Assembly (NCBI GenBank): GCA_949287985.1 | Contig: CASEIN010000072.1 | Location: 1 to 64,000 of the forward strand | Reading direction: 5' to 3' | Length of the DNA stretch: 64,000 bases | Source of the DNA: Mucispirillum schaedleri | Lineage (GTDB): Bacteria; Chrysiogenota; Deferribacteres; Deferribacterales; Mucispirillaceae | In this document: positions 1-8,278 of the stretch, piece by piece | Position numbering within the stretch: position 1 is the stretch's first letter | Layout of the letters: each line of letters starts with the position of its first letter | The notes under the pieces: generated by a model | The model's input: only the letters and a program-made list of their open reading frames with translations | Told to the model about the DNA's origin: nothing | Database searches by the model: none | Made by a program: the position numbers and the translations under genes

Positions 1-8
1 ATATTGCT

Positions 9-197
9 ATGAAAGAAGCTAAATATAATAAAAAGAAAAAAGTTAAATTCAAATATTATAGGTTAGCTGAAGGTATAAAAAAAATATTAAACTATTTTGT
101 TTTTAATTATTCTATTAAAAAGAAGAAGAATATCAAAAAAAGCCTTACTATTGAGCATTTTTTACCAAAAGATAAGGACGATTTGATATGGGTATAA
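9..197 (+). CDS. Short lysine-rich ORF, possibly the tail of an HNH-type protein
   Basis: A 62-codon frame that stays open to the left edge of the window, so it may be the end of a longer gene. The C-terminus carries the string TIEHFLPK, which resembles the IEH-x-x-PK core of HNH nuclease families (DUF1524 and PtuB-like proteins), but the usual region after the histidine is missing because the frame stops seven residues later, and no zinc-binding cysteines are visible. It is either a truncated remnant or an unrelated small basic protein. The HNH resemblance is a weak inference. Confidence 0.25.
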   Translation: MKEAKYNKKKKVKFKYYRLAEGIKKILNYFVFNYSIKKKKNIKKSLTIEHFLPKDKDDLIWV

Positions 198-287
198 AAA
201 ATGGGGTACCACCAGATCCTAATTATATTGACATAAAACTTTAATTCGTCTATACTTTTTCTATTAATGTATGTTGCGGAGGGATTT

Positions 288-836
288 ATGCGACAAAGAG
301 TATTTTTATTTATTACTTTTACTATAATATTTGCTGCATCATCTTTTTCTTATGCTGCTGATTTATCATTTGGTGGTGGTATTGCGTTATCTAGAACAAA
401 AAGCGGTGGCTATGGTGAATTTGGAGCAACTATCTTTAAAAACGATGGTTTTGAAATGAGAAACTATCTTTCAATTGATGGATATGGTAATATCAGTACC
501 GATTATAATATTGGTTATCTTGGGTTTACAGAAAAAATCACTTTTGGTATGTCTAGTTCTCAGTTAGATAAGAATATTTTTGTTCTTCCTTATGGTTTTG
601 TTGCAGGCAACTTTTCTCTTGTTGGAGCAGAAGGTAGTAATTTAGGTGATGAACCTTTTTACTATGAAGTATATGGTGGTTTAGGTGCAGATATATATAG
701 TGGTAAAAATATGTCTTTATTTGTTGAAGCTGGTGGAGGTTTTGAATCATTTACTTCAAGGCTTCCCGGTTATGATGTATTAGGAACAGGGTTTGCACGT
801 ATCAATGTTGGTATTAGAGGTTTTGTAAGAAAATAA
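288..836 (+). CDS. Small exported protein, probable outer-membrane beta-barrel
   Basis: The start was set at the second in-frame ATG because a GGAGGG box lies four bases upstream; an earlier ATG at 267 has no such site. The first 23 residues (MRQRVFLF... to SYA) form a typical signal peptide with an Ala-type cleavage site. The mature part (about 160 residues) is rich in Gly, Tyr and Phe with alternating hydrophobic residues, as in small eight-stranded outer-membrane barrels, and ends in a basic RGFVRK rather than a terminal aromatic. I do not recognise a specific family. It stands alone upstream of the NifU-like gene. Confidence 0.6.
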   Translation: MRQRVFLFITFTIIFAASSFSYAADLSFGGGIALSRTKSGGYGEFGATIFKNDGFEMRNYLSIDGYGNISTDYNIGYLGFTEKITFGMSSSQLDKNIFVLPYGFVAGNFSLVGAEGSNLGDEPFYYEVYGGLGADIYSGKNMSLFVEAGGGFESFTSRLPGYDVLGTGFARINVGIRGFVRK

Positions 837-874
837 AAAAGCAATAAATAATTTTATTTAGGGAGGAAATGGAT

Positions 875-1567
875 ATGATTTATTCTACTGAAGTAGAACA
901 TATGTGCCCAATTGCTAAAGGTGCTTATCATGGCCCAGCACCTATTCCACAAGAGGGTAAATGGGTTCAGGCAAAGGAAGTTAAAGATATTAGCGGTCTT
1001 ACTCACGGTGTAGGCTGGTGTGCTCCACAGCAAGGTGCATGCAAACTTACATTAAATGTAAAAAATGGTATAATAGAGGAAGCACTTGTTGAAACATTAG
1101 GTTGTTCTGGTATGACGCATTCTGCTGCTATGGCTTCAGAAATACTCCCAGGAAAAACAATTTTAGAAGCATTAAATACTGACTTAGTTTGTGATGCAAT
1201 AAATGTTGCTATGCGTGAATTATTTTTACAAATAGTTTACGGTAGAAGCCAAACTGCTTTTTCTGAAGGTGGGCTTCCAATTGGTGCCAGCTTGGAGGAT
1301 TTAGGTAAAGGTTTACGTTCTCAAGTTGGAACAATGTTTGGAACAAAAGCAAAAGGTGCTAGATATTTAGAAATGGCAGAAGGTTACATTACACGTGTTG
1401 CAGTTGATGCTGATAATGAAATTATTGGTTATGAGTTTGTAAATCTTGGCAAAATGATGGACGCAATTAAAAAAGGCACTCCTGCTGAAGATGCACTTAA
1501 TGGTGCTAAAGGCGTTTATGGTAGATTTAACGATGCGGTAAAATATATTGACCCGCGTCACGAATAA
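875..1567 (+). CDS. NifU-like iron-sulfur scaffold protein, partner of GGGtGRT protein
   Basis: The start at 875 is preferred over 869 because the GGGAGG box at 861-866 is then eight bases away. The protein (231 residues) shows cysteines spaced as in NifU/IscU N-domains: one in a VGWCAPQQGAC segment, one in TLGCSGMTHSAAM, and one in LVCDAINVAMREL, followed by a C-terminal segment of unknown role. NifU-type proteins assemble and hand over Fe-S clusters in the cytoplasm. It lies 18 bp upstream of the GGGtGRT gene, and the two form an operon ending at a strong terminator at 2610. The cluster-scaffold role is inferred from motif similarity; the real client is unknown. Confidence 0.75.
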   Translation: MIYSTEVEHMCPIAKGAYHGPAPIPQEGKWVQAKEVKDISGLTHGVGWCAPQQGACKLTLNVKNGIIEEALVETLGCSGMTHSAAMASEILPGKTILEALNTDLVCDAINVAMRELFLQIVYGRSQTAFSEGGLPIGASLEDLGKGLRSQVGTMFGTKAKGARYLEMAEGYITRVAVDADNEIIGYEFVNLGKMMDAIKKGTPAEDALNGAKGVYGRFNDAVKYIDPRHE

Positions 1568-1585
1568 TCACAAGGAGTGGATATT

Positions 1586-2584
1586 ATGGCATTATTTGAA
1601 AGTTATGAAAGACGTATTGATAAAGTAAATGCAGCTTTAAAAGAATATGGAATATCAAGCTGTGAAGAAGCACTTAAAATCTGTGAAGAAAAAGGTTTTA
1701 ACCCTTATAATATGGTAAAAGAAATACAGCCTATTGCCTTTGAAAATGCATGCTGGGCTTATACTTGTGGTGCAGCTATTGCTATTAAAAAAGGCTCAAA
1801 AACAGCAGCAGAGGTAGCTGAAAATATAGGTATTGGTTTACAGGCATTTTGTATACCTGGCTCTGTGGCAGAAGATAGAAAAGTTGGTCTTGGTCATGGT
1901 AACCTTGGTGCAATGCTTTTAAGAGATGAAACAAAATGTTTTGCATTTTTAGCAGGTCATGAATCTTTTGCAGCAGCAGAAGGTGCAATTGGTATTGTTA
2001 AAAATGCTAATAAAGCAAGACAAACTCCATTAAGAGTTATATTAAATGGTCTTGGTAAAGACGCTGCTCAAATTATTTCTCGTATTAACGGTTTTACATA
2101 CGTTCAAACTCAATTTGACTATGCTACTGGAGAAGTAAAAGTAGTAAAAGAAAAAGCATATTCTAATGGTGAACGTGCTAATGTTCGCTGTTACGGTGCA
2201 GATGATGTTAGGGAAGGGGTTGCAATTATGCACCTTGAGGGAGTTGATGTATCTATTACAGGTAACTCTACAAATCCAACACGTTTCCAACACCCTGTTG
2301 CTGGCACATATAAAAAAGAGTGCACAGAACAAAATAAAAAATATTTTTCAGTAGCATCAGGTGGTGGAACAGGTAGAACTCTACACCCAGATAATATGGC
2401 AGCAGGCCCTGCATCTTACGGTATGACTGATACTATGGGAAGAATGCACTCTGATGCACAATTTGCAGGTTCTTCATCAGTTCCTGCTCACGTTGAAATG
2501 ATGGGCTTTTTAGGTATGGGTAACAACCCTATGGTTGGTGCTACTGTTGCAGTAGCTGTAGCAACTGCTCAAGCATTAAAATAG
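1586..2584 (+). CDS. GGGtGRT-family protein, function unknown
   Basis: The ATG at 1586 follows an AAGGAG box by eight bases; a GTG at 1577 lies inside that box and is rejected. The 332-residue protein carries the family signature ASGGGTGRTLHPDN near residue 265, then conserved glycine-rich segments (MTDTMGRMHSDAQF and FLGMGNNPMVGAT). No signal peptide or membrane segment is seen, so it should be cytosolic. The family is known from anaerobes and usually sits beside the NifU-like protein found here upstream, which suggests work on an Fe-S cluster or an oxygen-sensitive enzyme. No activity has been assigned as far as I know. Confidence 0.85.
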   Translation: MALFESYERRIDKVNAALKEYGISSCEEALKICEEKGFNPYNMVKEIQPIAFENACWAYTCGAAIAIKKGSKTAAEVAENIGIGLQAFCIPGSVAEDRKVGLGHGNLGAMLLRDETKCFAFLAGHESFAAAEGAIGIVKNANKARQTPLRVILNGLGKDAAQIISRINGFTYVQTQFDYATGEVKVVKEKAYSNGERANVRCYGADDVREGVAIMHLEGVDVSITGNSTNPTRFQHPVAGTYKKECTEQNKKYFSVASGGGTGRTLHPDNMAAGPASYGMTDTMGRMHSDAQFAGSSSVPAHVEMMGFLGMGNNPMVGATVAVAVATAQALK

Positions 2585-2609
2585 TATAACCAAATATTAT
2601 CATAATTTA

Positions 2610-2647
2610 AACCAAACTTAGATATTTTCTAAGTTTGGTTTTTTTTT
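2610..2647 (+). terminator. Rho-independent terminator after the GGGtGRT gene
   Basis: A perfect 13-bp stem (2610-2622 with 2628-2640) with a five-base loop runs directly into a T tract of nine bases. It sits 25 bases after the GGGtGRT stop codon and closes the NifU-like/GGGtGRT operon. Confidence 0.92.
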
Positions 2648-2751
2648 ATTTTCCATATAGTTTATTATAATATATTTTTTATTTCTTTATTTGTAATTTC
2701 AAAATAATACCTATATTTTATTGATAATTTATTACTTTTTATATTTTATAC

Positions 2752-2779
2752 TTGTAAAAAAAGATAAATTTTATATAAT
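2752..2779 (+). promoter_or_regulatory. Sigma-70-type promoter for the small secreted proteins
   Basis: TTGTAA at 2752-2757 and a perfect TATAAT at 2774-2779, separated by 16 bp, lie 27 bp upstream of the ATG at 2807. The position right after a terminator supports a new transcription unit starting here. Confidence 0.6.
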
Positions 2780-2806
2780 GCATATAATAAACAAATTGGT
2801 GGGAAC

Positions 2807-3295
2807 ATGAAAACAGCATATCTTGTAATAATTATAACTTTTCTTAATTTTTCGTATCTTATTGCAGCAGAAAATGAGTATGTAATTGAAGAAAGTGATT
2901 ATGGGGTATTTAGTAAGTCATTTATAGATATTACAAGTTCAAAAAATAGTTCAAAATGTAAGATTAACTTAAACAAAAGCCTTCTTTTTGAAGAAACATG
3001 CAGTAGTGAAAAAGATATAAAACTCATATATTTTACTAATTTTTATAATAAAAATTCTGAAACAATATATTTTCTTGTATTTAATATTAATAATACAAAG
3101 CTTTTGATTATGGAATTTAATCAAGATATAACCAAATTAAAATTAAGAAATAAATCATATATAGAATGGGATAATAGTATACCTGAAATTATAGCAAATA
3201 ATTCTGAAGCATCGCTTACTATTAAAAAGTATGCTAATAATAAAGAAGTGCTAAAATATAAATATAAAAATGGTAGTGTAAGCAAAGGAAATTAA
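2807..3295 (+). CDS. Small secreted protein of unknown function
   Basis: 162 residues with an N-terminal signal peptide (MKTAYLVIIITFLNFSYLIAA) and a mature part rich in Asn, Lys and Ile with two cysteines in the middle that could form a disulfide. A GGTGGG box precedes the ATG. No family is recognised. It is 11 bp upstream of another secreted protein of similar size, and the two should be co-transcribed from the promoter at 2752. The role is unknown; periplasmic location is inferred. Confidence 0.6.
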   Translation: MKTAYLVIIITFLNFSYLIAAENEYVIEESDYGVFSKSFIDITSSKNSSKCKINLNKSLLFEETCSSEKDIKLIYFTNFYNKNSETIYFLVFNINNTKLLIMEFNQDITKLKLRNKSYIEWDNSIPEIIANNSEASLTIKKYANNKEVLKYKYKNGSVSKGN

Positions 3296-3306
3296 TTGGT
3301 GATACT

Positions 3307-3777
3307 ATGAAAAAAATTATTTTTACAATTTTATTATTTGTAATTCCATTATCAATACAAGCAGAAACTAGTTTATTTTCTCTACACAGCCAGTGTTTGA
3401 ATAATTCTGATGTAAGTGTATATATAAATAATAAAAAAGTTTATGGTTTTGAAGAAGAATATTATTTATCATTATCACTTATATTTTATGTGGTTGATGA
3501 TACAGGTAGGCAATACTATGTTTTTCAAGATAATCCAGAAGGTAATGCGTGTGATGGGGCTGATTTAAGAATTTTTGAAAGAATAAATAATAAATTTACA
3601 TACATGGACACTATAGGCTGGTGTGGTCCTGGATATCCTGAAATATCATTTAATAATAATACAAAAGAAATAACAGTAAAAGGGCAGGCAGTAAGCAGAT
3701 ATCCAGAAGGAGTAAATTTTCCACTTTTATACGTATATAAAAATGGTAAGGTAACAACCATAAAAGGTTATGACTAA
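3307..3777 (+). CDS. Small secreted protein of unknown function
   Basis: 156 residues with a clear signal peptide (MKKIIFTILLFVIPLSIQA, cleavage before ETS). The mature part has three cysteines (near residues 30, 79 and 100) and a WCGPGYPEI segment. Despite the WCGP string this is not a thioredoxin motif, as the second cysteine of CxxC is absent. The ATG follows a GGTGAT box. It pairs with the upstream secreted gene. I do not recognise the family. Confidence 0.6.
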   Translation: MKKIIFTILLFVIPLSIQAETSLFSLHSQCLNNSDVSVYINNKKVYGFEEEYYLSLSLIFYVVDDTGRQYYVFQDNPEGNACDGADLRIFERINNKFTYMDTIGWCGPGYPEISFNNNTKEITVKGQAVSRYPEGVNFPLLYVYKNGKVTTIKGYD

Positions 3778-3877
3778 TAATAAAAAGTATAAAGATATTT
3801 TACAAGTTATTCTTTTTTAATAACTTTATGCTTTAAAATTTTGATTATATAAGTTTAAGTGCATTAATAAAGTCTAT

Positions 3878-4306
3878 TTAATATATTTTATTGATTTTGA
3901 ACTGCCAGTCATCATCTGATGAAGATGAAAAATCATATTCTAATATTTCATCAATAGTATTTATTTTACAGTCATGGTTAAATGTAAGCACTTTTGCTTT
4001 TCTGCTTTTCATTTCATCATTTGTAATATATTTAGAAAGAGAAATAATAACTTCATCACCAACTTGGCAGCTTCTTGCAGCAGCACCATTTAAGCATACA
4101 ACACCACTGCCTTTTTCCCCCGGCAAAACATATGTGCTTATTCTTGCACCACTTGCTTTATTCCATATATATACAAATTCCATAGGTCTAATGCCTGCTT
4201 TTTTAAGAATATCTTCATCAATTGTAATACTGCCATGGTAGTGCAGGGCACTTTCTGTTATTTTAATGCCGTGTAATTTGGCTGCTATTACTTCTATTAA
4301 TTCCAT
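3878..4306 (-). CDS. panD: Aspartate 1-decarboxylase
   Basis: PanD decarboxylates L-aspartate to beta-alanine for pantothenate and coenzyme A synthesis. The self-processing site is visible as YHGS at residues 23-26, so cleavage between Gly25 and Ser26 would create the pyruvoyl group. Downstream family blocks are present: IWNKASGARISTYV and GVVCLNGAAARSCQVGDEVII. At 142 residues it is slightly longer than typical PanD (about 120-130), with an acidic serine-rich tail. It stands alone, divergent from the TauE-type transporter; no other pantothenate gene is in the window. A GGAG box lies ten bases upstream of the ATG. Confidence 0.93.
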   Translation of the reverse strand: MELIEVIAAKLHGIKITESALHYHGSITIDEDILKKAGIRPMEFVYIWNKASGARISTYVLPGEKGSGVVCLNGAAARSCQVGDEVIISLSKYITNDEMKSRKAKVLTFNHDCKINTIDEILEYDFSSSSDDDWQFKINKIY

Positions 4307-4414
4307 TATTATATAACTCCATAAAGTAGTATTTATAAGATATATATTAAATATTAAAAGAAAGCAATTGAAATAATTATAAATTTATATTATAGCATTT
4401 ATATAGGTGATTAT

Positions 4415-5194
4415 ATGGAATATATTTCAGATTCATATTTTATATTATCAATTTTAATATTTGTATCATTTTGTGCAGGGTTTATTGATAGTATTGCAGG
4501 TGGTGGTGGTTTTATATTAGTGCCAGCTTTAATGCTTGCAGGTCTTCCCCCACAGCAAGCTATTGCTACAAATAAAGTGCCTGCTGTTTTTGGAACAGCA
4601 ACTGCTGCTTATAATTTTATACGCAGTAAGAAAGTTATATGGCCTATTGCTATAATAGGGCTTATTTTTGCATTACTTGGAGGGGCTGTTGGCTCTAGAA
4701 TAAACCAAGGAATATCAGCTGATGTGTTAAATAAAATAGTGCTTATGATACTTCCTGTTGCTGCTATTATTACATTTATCCCTAAAAAGAATATGAAACA
4801 AAATGTAAGCAGTTTTTCTAAAAAAGAATTATATATAGTTGTTCCAATTATTACATTTGTATTGGGCATATATGATGGCTTTATAGGACCTGGAATGGGG
4901 ACTTTTTTAATCATAGCCTTTTATTCTATATTAGGTATGGATATGGTAAATTCTTCAGCTGTTGCAAAAATAGTTAATTTTGCATCAGGGTTTGGCTCTT
5001 TAATAATGTATTTAAAAGCAGGGATTGTAATTATGGCAATAGGGCTGCCATTACTTGTAGCAAATGTGTTAGGCAGCTACATTGGAAGTAAACTTGCCAT
5101 TAAAAAGGGACAGTCATTTGTAAAAATGATACTTATTGTAGTTTTTATCATAATGTTTGTATCCTTAACTATTAAGATAATTAATGGACAATAA
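4415..5194 (+). CDS. TauE/SafE (TSUP) family membrane transporter
   Basis: 259 residues with about eight hydrophobic segments. The family signature GFIDSIAGGGGFILVPAL lies at residues 23-40, and a second repeat-like motif YDGFIGPGMGTFLI lies in the C-terminal half, as expected for the two-fold pseudo-symmetric TSUP proteins. Members export or import small sulfur or carbon anions such as sulfite, sulfoacetate or taurine products; the substrate here cannot be told. It is monocistronic, with an AGGTGAT box before the ATG and a hairpin at 5215 after the stop. Confidence 0.88.
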   Translation: MEYISDSYFILSILIFVSFCAGFIDSIAGGGGFILVPALMLAGLPPQQAIATNKVPAVFGTATAAYNFIRSKKVIWPIAIIGLIFALLGGAVGSRINQGISADVLNKIVLMILPVAAIITFIPKKNMKQNVSSFSKKELYIVVPIITFVLGIYDGFIGPGMGTFLIIAFYSILGMDMVNSSAVAKIVNFASGFGSLIMYLKAGIVIMAIGLPLLVANVLGSYIGSKLAIKKGQSFVKMILIVVFIIMFVSLTIKIINGQ

Positions 5195-5214
5195 ATTATA
5201 TTCTATATTGTATT

Positions 5215-5240
5215 AAAGCAGGATATTTATATCCTGCTTT
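5215..5240 (+). terminator. Hairpin terminator after the TauE-type gene
   Basis: A perfect 11-bp stem (5215-5225 with 5230-5240) with a four-base loop lies 20 bp after the stop. The T tract is short and partly inside the stem, so it may act as a processing or bidirectional hairpin. Confidence 0.65.
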
Positions 5241-5652
5241 ATACTATCAAACAAAGTCATTTTTATTATTTAGATTTAAAATAGCAAATATAAAGTTAAT
5301 CTGTAAACCTAAATTGCAGTATGTATCCAAGTAAGTAATATTAAAAGATTAATAAAATGCAGCAGGCAAATTTTTTATAATGATATTTTTTACTGCACTT
5401 TGTTTTGTATTTAGAAATGAATATAAAAATAAATCAGTTTATATTCTCAAATAAATAAGAAAAAGTATCTTGTAAGTATTTTGGCTAAATAAGATAATTA
5501 TAAATATATTTTTTAATCATTTTTGCAGTATATTTATATGCTGTTTTTTTATTTTATACTTTAATACATATATACATATTTCGTGATAATAGGGTTATTA
5601 CATAAAATATATTGGGATAAAAGTTAATAAGGTATCTTAAATTTAGATAATA
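5241..5652. other. Gene-free AT-rich spacer between convergent genes
   Basis: About 410 bp between the two convergent terminators. I see no open frame with a ribosome site, no RNA gene fold and no repeat I can support. It is very AT-rich and may be decayed sequence. Confidence 0.5.
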
Positions 5653-5688
5653 AAAAAACCTTACTCCCTAAAATTAGGGAAGTAAGGT
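5653..5688 (-). terminator. Rho-independent terminator of the flavocytochrome gene
   Basis: Read on the minus strand, a 13-bp stem (5688-5675 with 5670-5658, one bulged base) and a four-base loop are followed by a T tract of seven (A run at 5652-5658 on the plus strand). It lies 25 bp after the flavocytochrome stop codon. Confidence 0.88.
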
Positions 5689-5712
5689 CTATATGTGTAA
5701 TAATTTGATTAA

Positions 5713-7680
5713 TTATTTACCAGCTAAAGCTTGAGCTGCAGCCTGAGCACCAGCTATTCTACCAAATGTTACAGTTTCAGAAATGGAGTTACCACCAAGT
5801 CTGTTACCACCGTGAACACCACCAGTTACTTCACCTGCAGCATAGAAGTTAGGAATAACTTTGCCGTTATTATCTATAACTTGTGCATTAGTGTTGATTT
5901 TAACACCACCCATAGTGTAGTGGATACCTGGAGCAATTTCAATTGCTACATAAGGTCCTTTAGTAAGTTTTTTCTCTAAAGTATCAGCTTTTTTGCCATA
6001 TTTATCTTGTTTAGAATCAACTGCTTTGTTGTATTCTTCAACAGTAGCTTTTAAGTTTTCAGCTGGAACGTTGATGATTTTTGCTAGTTCATCTAATGTT
6101 TCAGCAGATTTAGCTAAATTAAGATGGAAATAACCTTCGATTTGTTTTAAATCTTTACGGATATTATCATCAAGTATAAGGTAAGCTGTTTGACCTTTTT
6201 GAGCTAAAATAGCTGCAGAAACTTTATCACGAGTAGAAAGTTCATCAAAGAACCTGTTACCTTCATGGTTTATCATAATAGCACCAACACCACGAACTGC
6301 TTCAGTAATAAGTGTGCTGCTGCCTACAGCAATAGAAGGGTGGATTTGGATTTGTTCCATATCAACAAATGCTGCATTAGCTTCTTTAGCTAAATCAAGA
6401 CCATCACCTGTAGCACCAGGCTGGTTAGATGTAGTCATACCTTTATAGTCTGGTTTATATGAAACAACTCTATCAGCATTAGCAGAAAAACCACCAGAAG
6501 TTAAAATAACTGCTTTAGCATGGATTTCATACATTCCTTTATGTTTACCGTCAATTACTGCACCATAAACACTGCCATTATCGCTCACTAATAATTTAAC
6601 AGCAGGAGAGTTAACTCTTACATCAAGTTTTGATTTAACTGCATTATCTTTATATACATTAACAAGGTAGCTTCCCACTGCTGCACCACCTTCTGGAGCG
6701 TGGAAACGTTTATTAGTTGCACCACCACCAAAGTTTACAGCACTTAATTTTGCACCAATAGATGTAAGCCAAGCCATAGAATCTGCTGAATTATTTGCAA
6801 GTACATGTACTAAATCTGGGTTAGAAAGATTTTTACCACCTTTCATAGTATCTTGGAACATTGTTTCAGCATCGTCTTGAATACCTGCTGCTTTTTGGTA
6901 AGTAGTACCAGCTGCATTCATACCACCTGCTGCAAGCTGAGAGTTACCACCAGTAATAGGCATTTTTTCAACTAATATAACATTAGCACCTTTTTCTTGT
7001 GCAGTTAAAGCTGAAATAAAACCAGAACCACCAGCACCAATAACTAATACATCAGTTTCTTCAACAATATCAGATTTTGCATTAGTGAAAGAAGCAATAT
7101 CTAATTTTTTAGGAAGTGGTTTATTACCTGCAAAACTGATTTGGTTATCAAATGAGTGGCAGTTATTGCAATACATACTAGATGGTTCATGACCACCGTG
7201 GCATGCTGTACAATTGATAGTTCCTAAGTGAGATTTGTGTGGGTCAATTTCTAAATCTTTTGTATATTCGTTAGAAACTTGTGCTAAATCACCATGGCAG
7301 GAAACGCAGTAAGCATTAACCATGCTTTCAGCATCATCTAAAAGACCAGATTCTCCATGACAAGCAGTGCAGGTAATACCAAACTGTTTCATATGGTCGC
7401 CTGCCATAAACTGAGCTTTTTCACCAGTAGTATAAGCAGTATCTTTTTCTTTTTCTAAAACGTTTACTGTTATCAATGGGTTTACTTCAGGAACTACTAC
7501 TGCCTGTTGTTCTACTGTAGTAGTTTTTGCAGAAGTATTATCTGTTGGTGTAGTATTATCACTAACAGATTCATTTGCAACCGCTGTTTGATTTTCAGCA
7601 GTTTCTGCTGGCTGCTGTTTTTTACATGCAGCAAATGCTAACAGCAATACGCTTAGTAAAATTAAGAACTTTTTACTCAT
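5713..7680 (-). CDS. Lipoprotein tetraheme flavocytochrome c (fumarate reductase type)
   Basis: The start at 7680 follows a GGAGGA box; a start at 7695 would lie upstream of that box. The 655-residue protein has a lipobox (AFAAC, Cys19), a long Thr/Gln-rich linker, four CxxCH haem sites at residues 104, 125, 157 and 171, and an FAD domain beginning with GAGGSG near 215. The catalytic loop contains STRDK, where the arginine is the proton donor in Shewanella Fcc3, and the C-terminus has HYTMGGV and HGGNRLGGN. It should be a lipid-anchored periplasmic terminal reductase, taking electrons through the haems and reducing an enoate such as fumarate. The residue matching Fcc3 Met375 is leucine (TLITEAVRG), so another acrylate-like substrate is possible. 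It is monocistronic. Confidence 0.92.
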   Translation of the reverse strand: MSKKFLILLSVLLLAFAACKKQQPAETAENQTAVANESVSDNTTPTDNTSAKTTTVEQQAVVVPEVNPLITVNVLEKEKDTAYTTGEKAQFMAGDHMKQFGITCTACHGESGLLDDAESMVNAYCVSCHGDLAQVSNEYTKDLEIDPHKSHLGTINCTACHGGHEPSSMYCNNCHSFDNQISFAGNKPLPKKLDIASFTNAKSDIVEETDVLVIGAGGSGFISALTAQEKGANVILVEKMPITGGNSQLAAGGMNAAGTTYQKAAGIQDDAETMFQDTMKGGKNLSNPDLVHVLANNSADSMAWLTSIGAKLSAVNFGGGATNKRFHAPEGGAAVGSYLVNVYKDNAVKSKLDVRVNSPAVKLLVSDNGSVYGAVIDGKHKGMYEIHAKAVILTSGGFSANADRVVSYKPDYKGMTTSNQPGATGDGLDLAKEANAAFVDMEQIQIHPSIAVGSSTLITEAVRGVGAIMINHEGNRFFDELSTRDKVSAAILAQKGQTAYLILDDNIRKDLKQIEGYFHLNLAKSAETLDELAKIINVPAENLKATVEEYNKAVDSKQDKYGKKADTLEKKLTKGPYVAIEIAPGIHYTMGGVKINTNAQVIDNNGKVIPNFYAAGEVTGGVHGGNRLGGNSISETVTFGRIAGAQAAAQALAGK

Positions 7681-7794
7681 GTCCTTTTCCTCCAATATAT
7701 CCTAGACATATGTTATACTTGTTTTTTACAAAATGCAATAAAATATTTTAAAAAAAATAAGATTTTTTTAATTCATAAAACAATGTTTTATAAG

Positions 7795-8277
7795 TTACCT
7801 TATACCTACTTCTACAAGTTCAGAATCCAGTATTTTAGGAAGTATTTTAGGATTAAGTTCCACAAGCATACCTTTTCTACCTCCATTAATATATATTTTA
7901 TCAAGGTCTAATATTGTTTTTTCGATATATACTTTCATTTTCATTCGAGTTCCAAAAGGGGAGGTGCCGCCTACCAAATATCCAGAATGTCTATTAGCAA
8001 CTTCTGGGGTGCAGGGGTGAACTGTCTTTGTATTCATATATCTTGCTAAATTTTTCACAGATACTTCCATATCACCATGCATTAGCACAATAAAATATTC
8101 TTTTTTATCGTTTTCCATAATAAGTGTTTTAATTACTTTATGCTCATCAACACCTAATTCTTTAGATGAAACTTTTGTGCCACCATGTTCTACATATTTA
8201 TAAAACATTGGGGTATATACAACTTTTTTCTCATTTAAGTATCTTATGGCATTTGTAGATGGGACTTTATCTTTCAT
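7795..8277 (-). CDS. ybaK: YbaK/EbsC-type aminoacyl-tRNA deacylase
   Basis: 160 residues with the family blocks VIKTLIM, a central HPCTPEVANRHSGYLVGGTSPFG segment with the GGxSPFG glycine motif, and a lysine (K46 region) used by YbaK for catalysis. YbaK proteins clear Cys-tRNA(Pro) formed by prolyl-tRNA synthetase. It starts one base after the amino-acid ABC ATPase stop codon and so is the last gene of that operon; the functional link to transport is unclear. Substrate specificity (Cys-tRNA versus other mischarged tRNAs) is inferred from family. Confidence 0.9.
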   Translation of the reverse strand: MKDKVPSTNAIRYLNEKKVVYTPMFYKYVEHGGTKVSSKELGVDEHKVIKTLIMENDKKEYFIVLMHGDMEVSVKNLARYMNTKTVHPCTPEVANRHSGYLVGGTSPFGTRMKMKVYIEKTILDLDKIYINGGRKGMLVELNPKILPKILDSELVEVGIR

Positions 8278-8278
8278 A

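Noticed and set aside
188-244. 18-codon frame after the left-edge ORF
   Set aside because: It overlaps the end of the first ORF, is very short, has no ribosome site and no family match.
2720-2735. Fur-like TGATAAT before the secreted proteins
   Set aside because: The second half does not match; single halves are common in AT-rich DNA.
3600-3640. WCGP in the second small secreted protein as a thioredoxin motif
   Set aside because: The second cysteine and the fold landmarks are missing.
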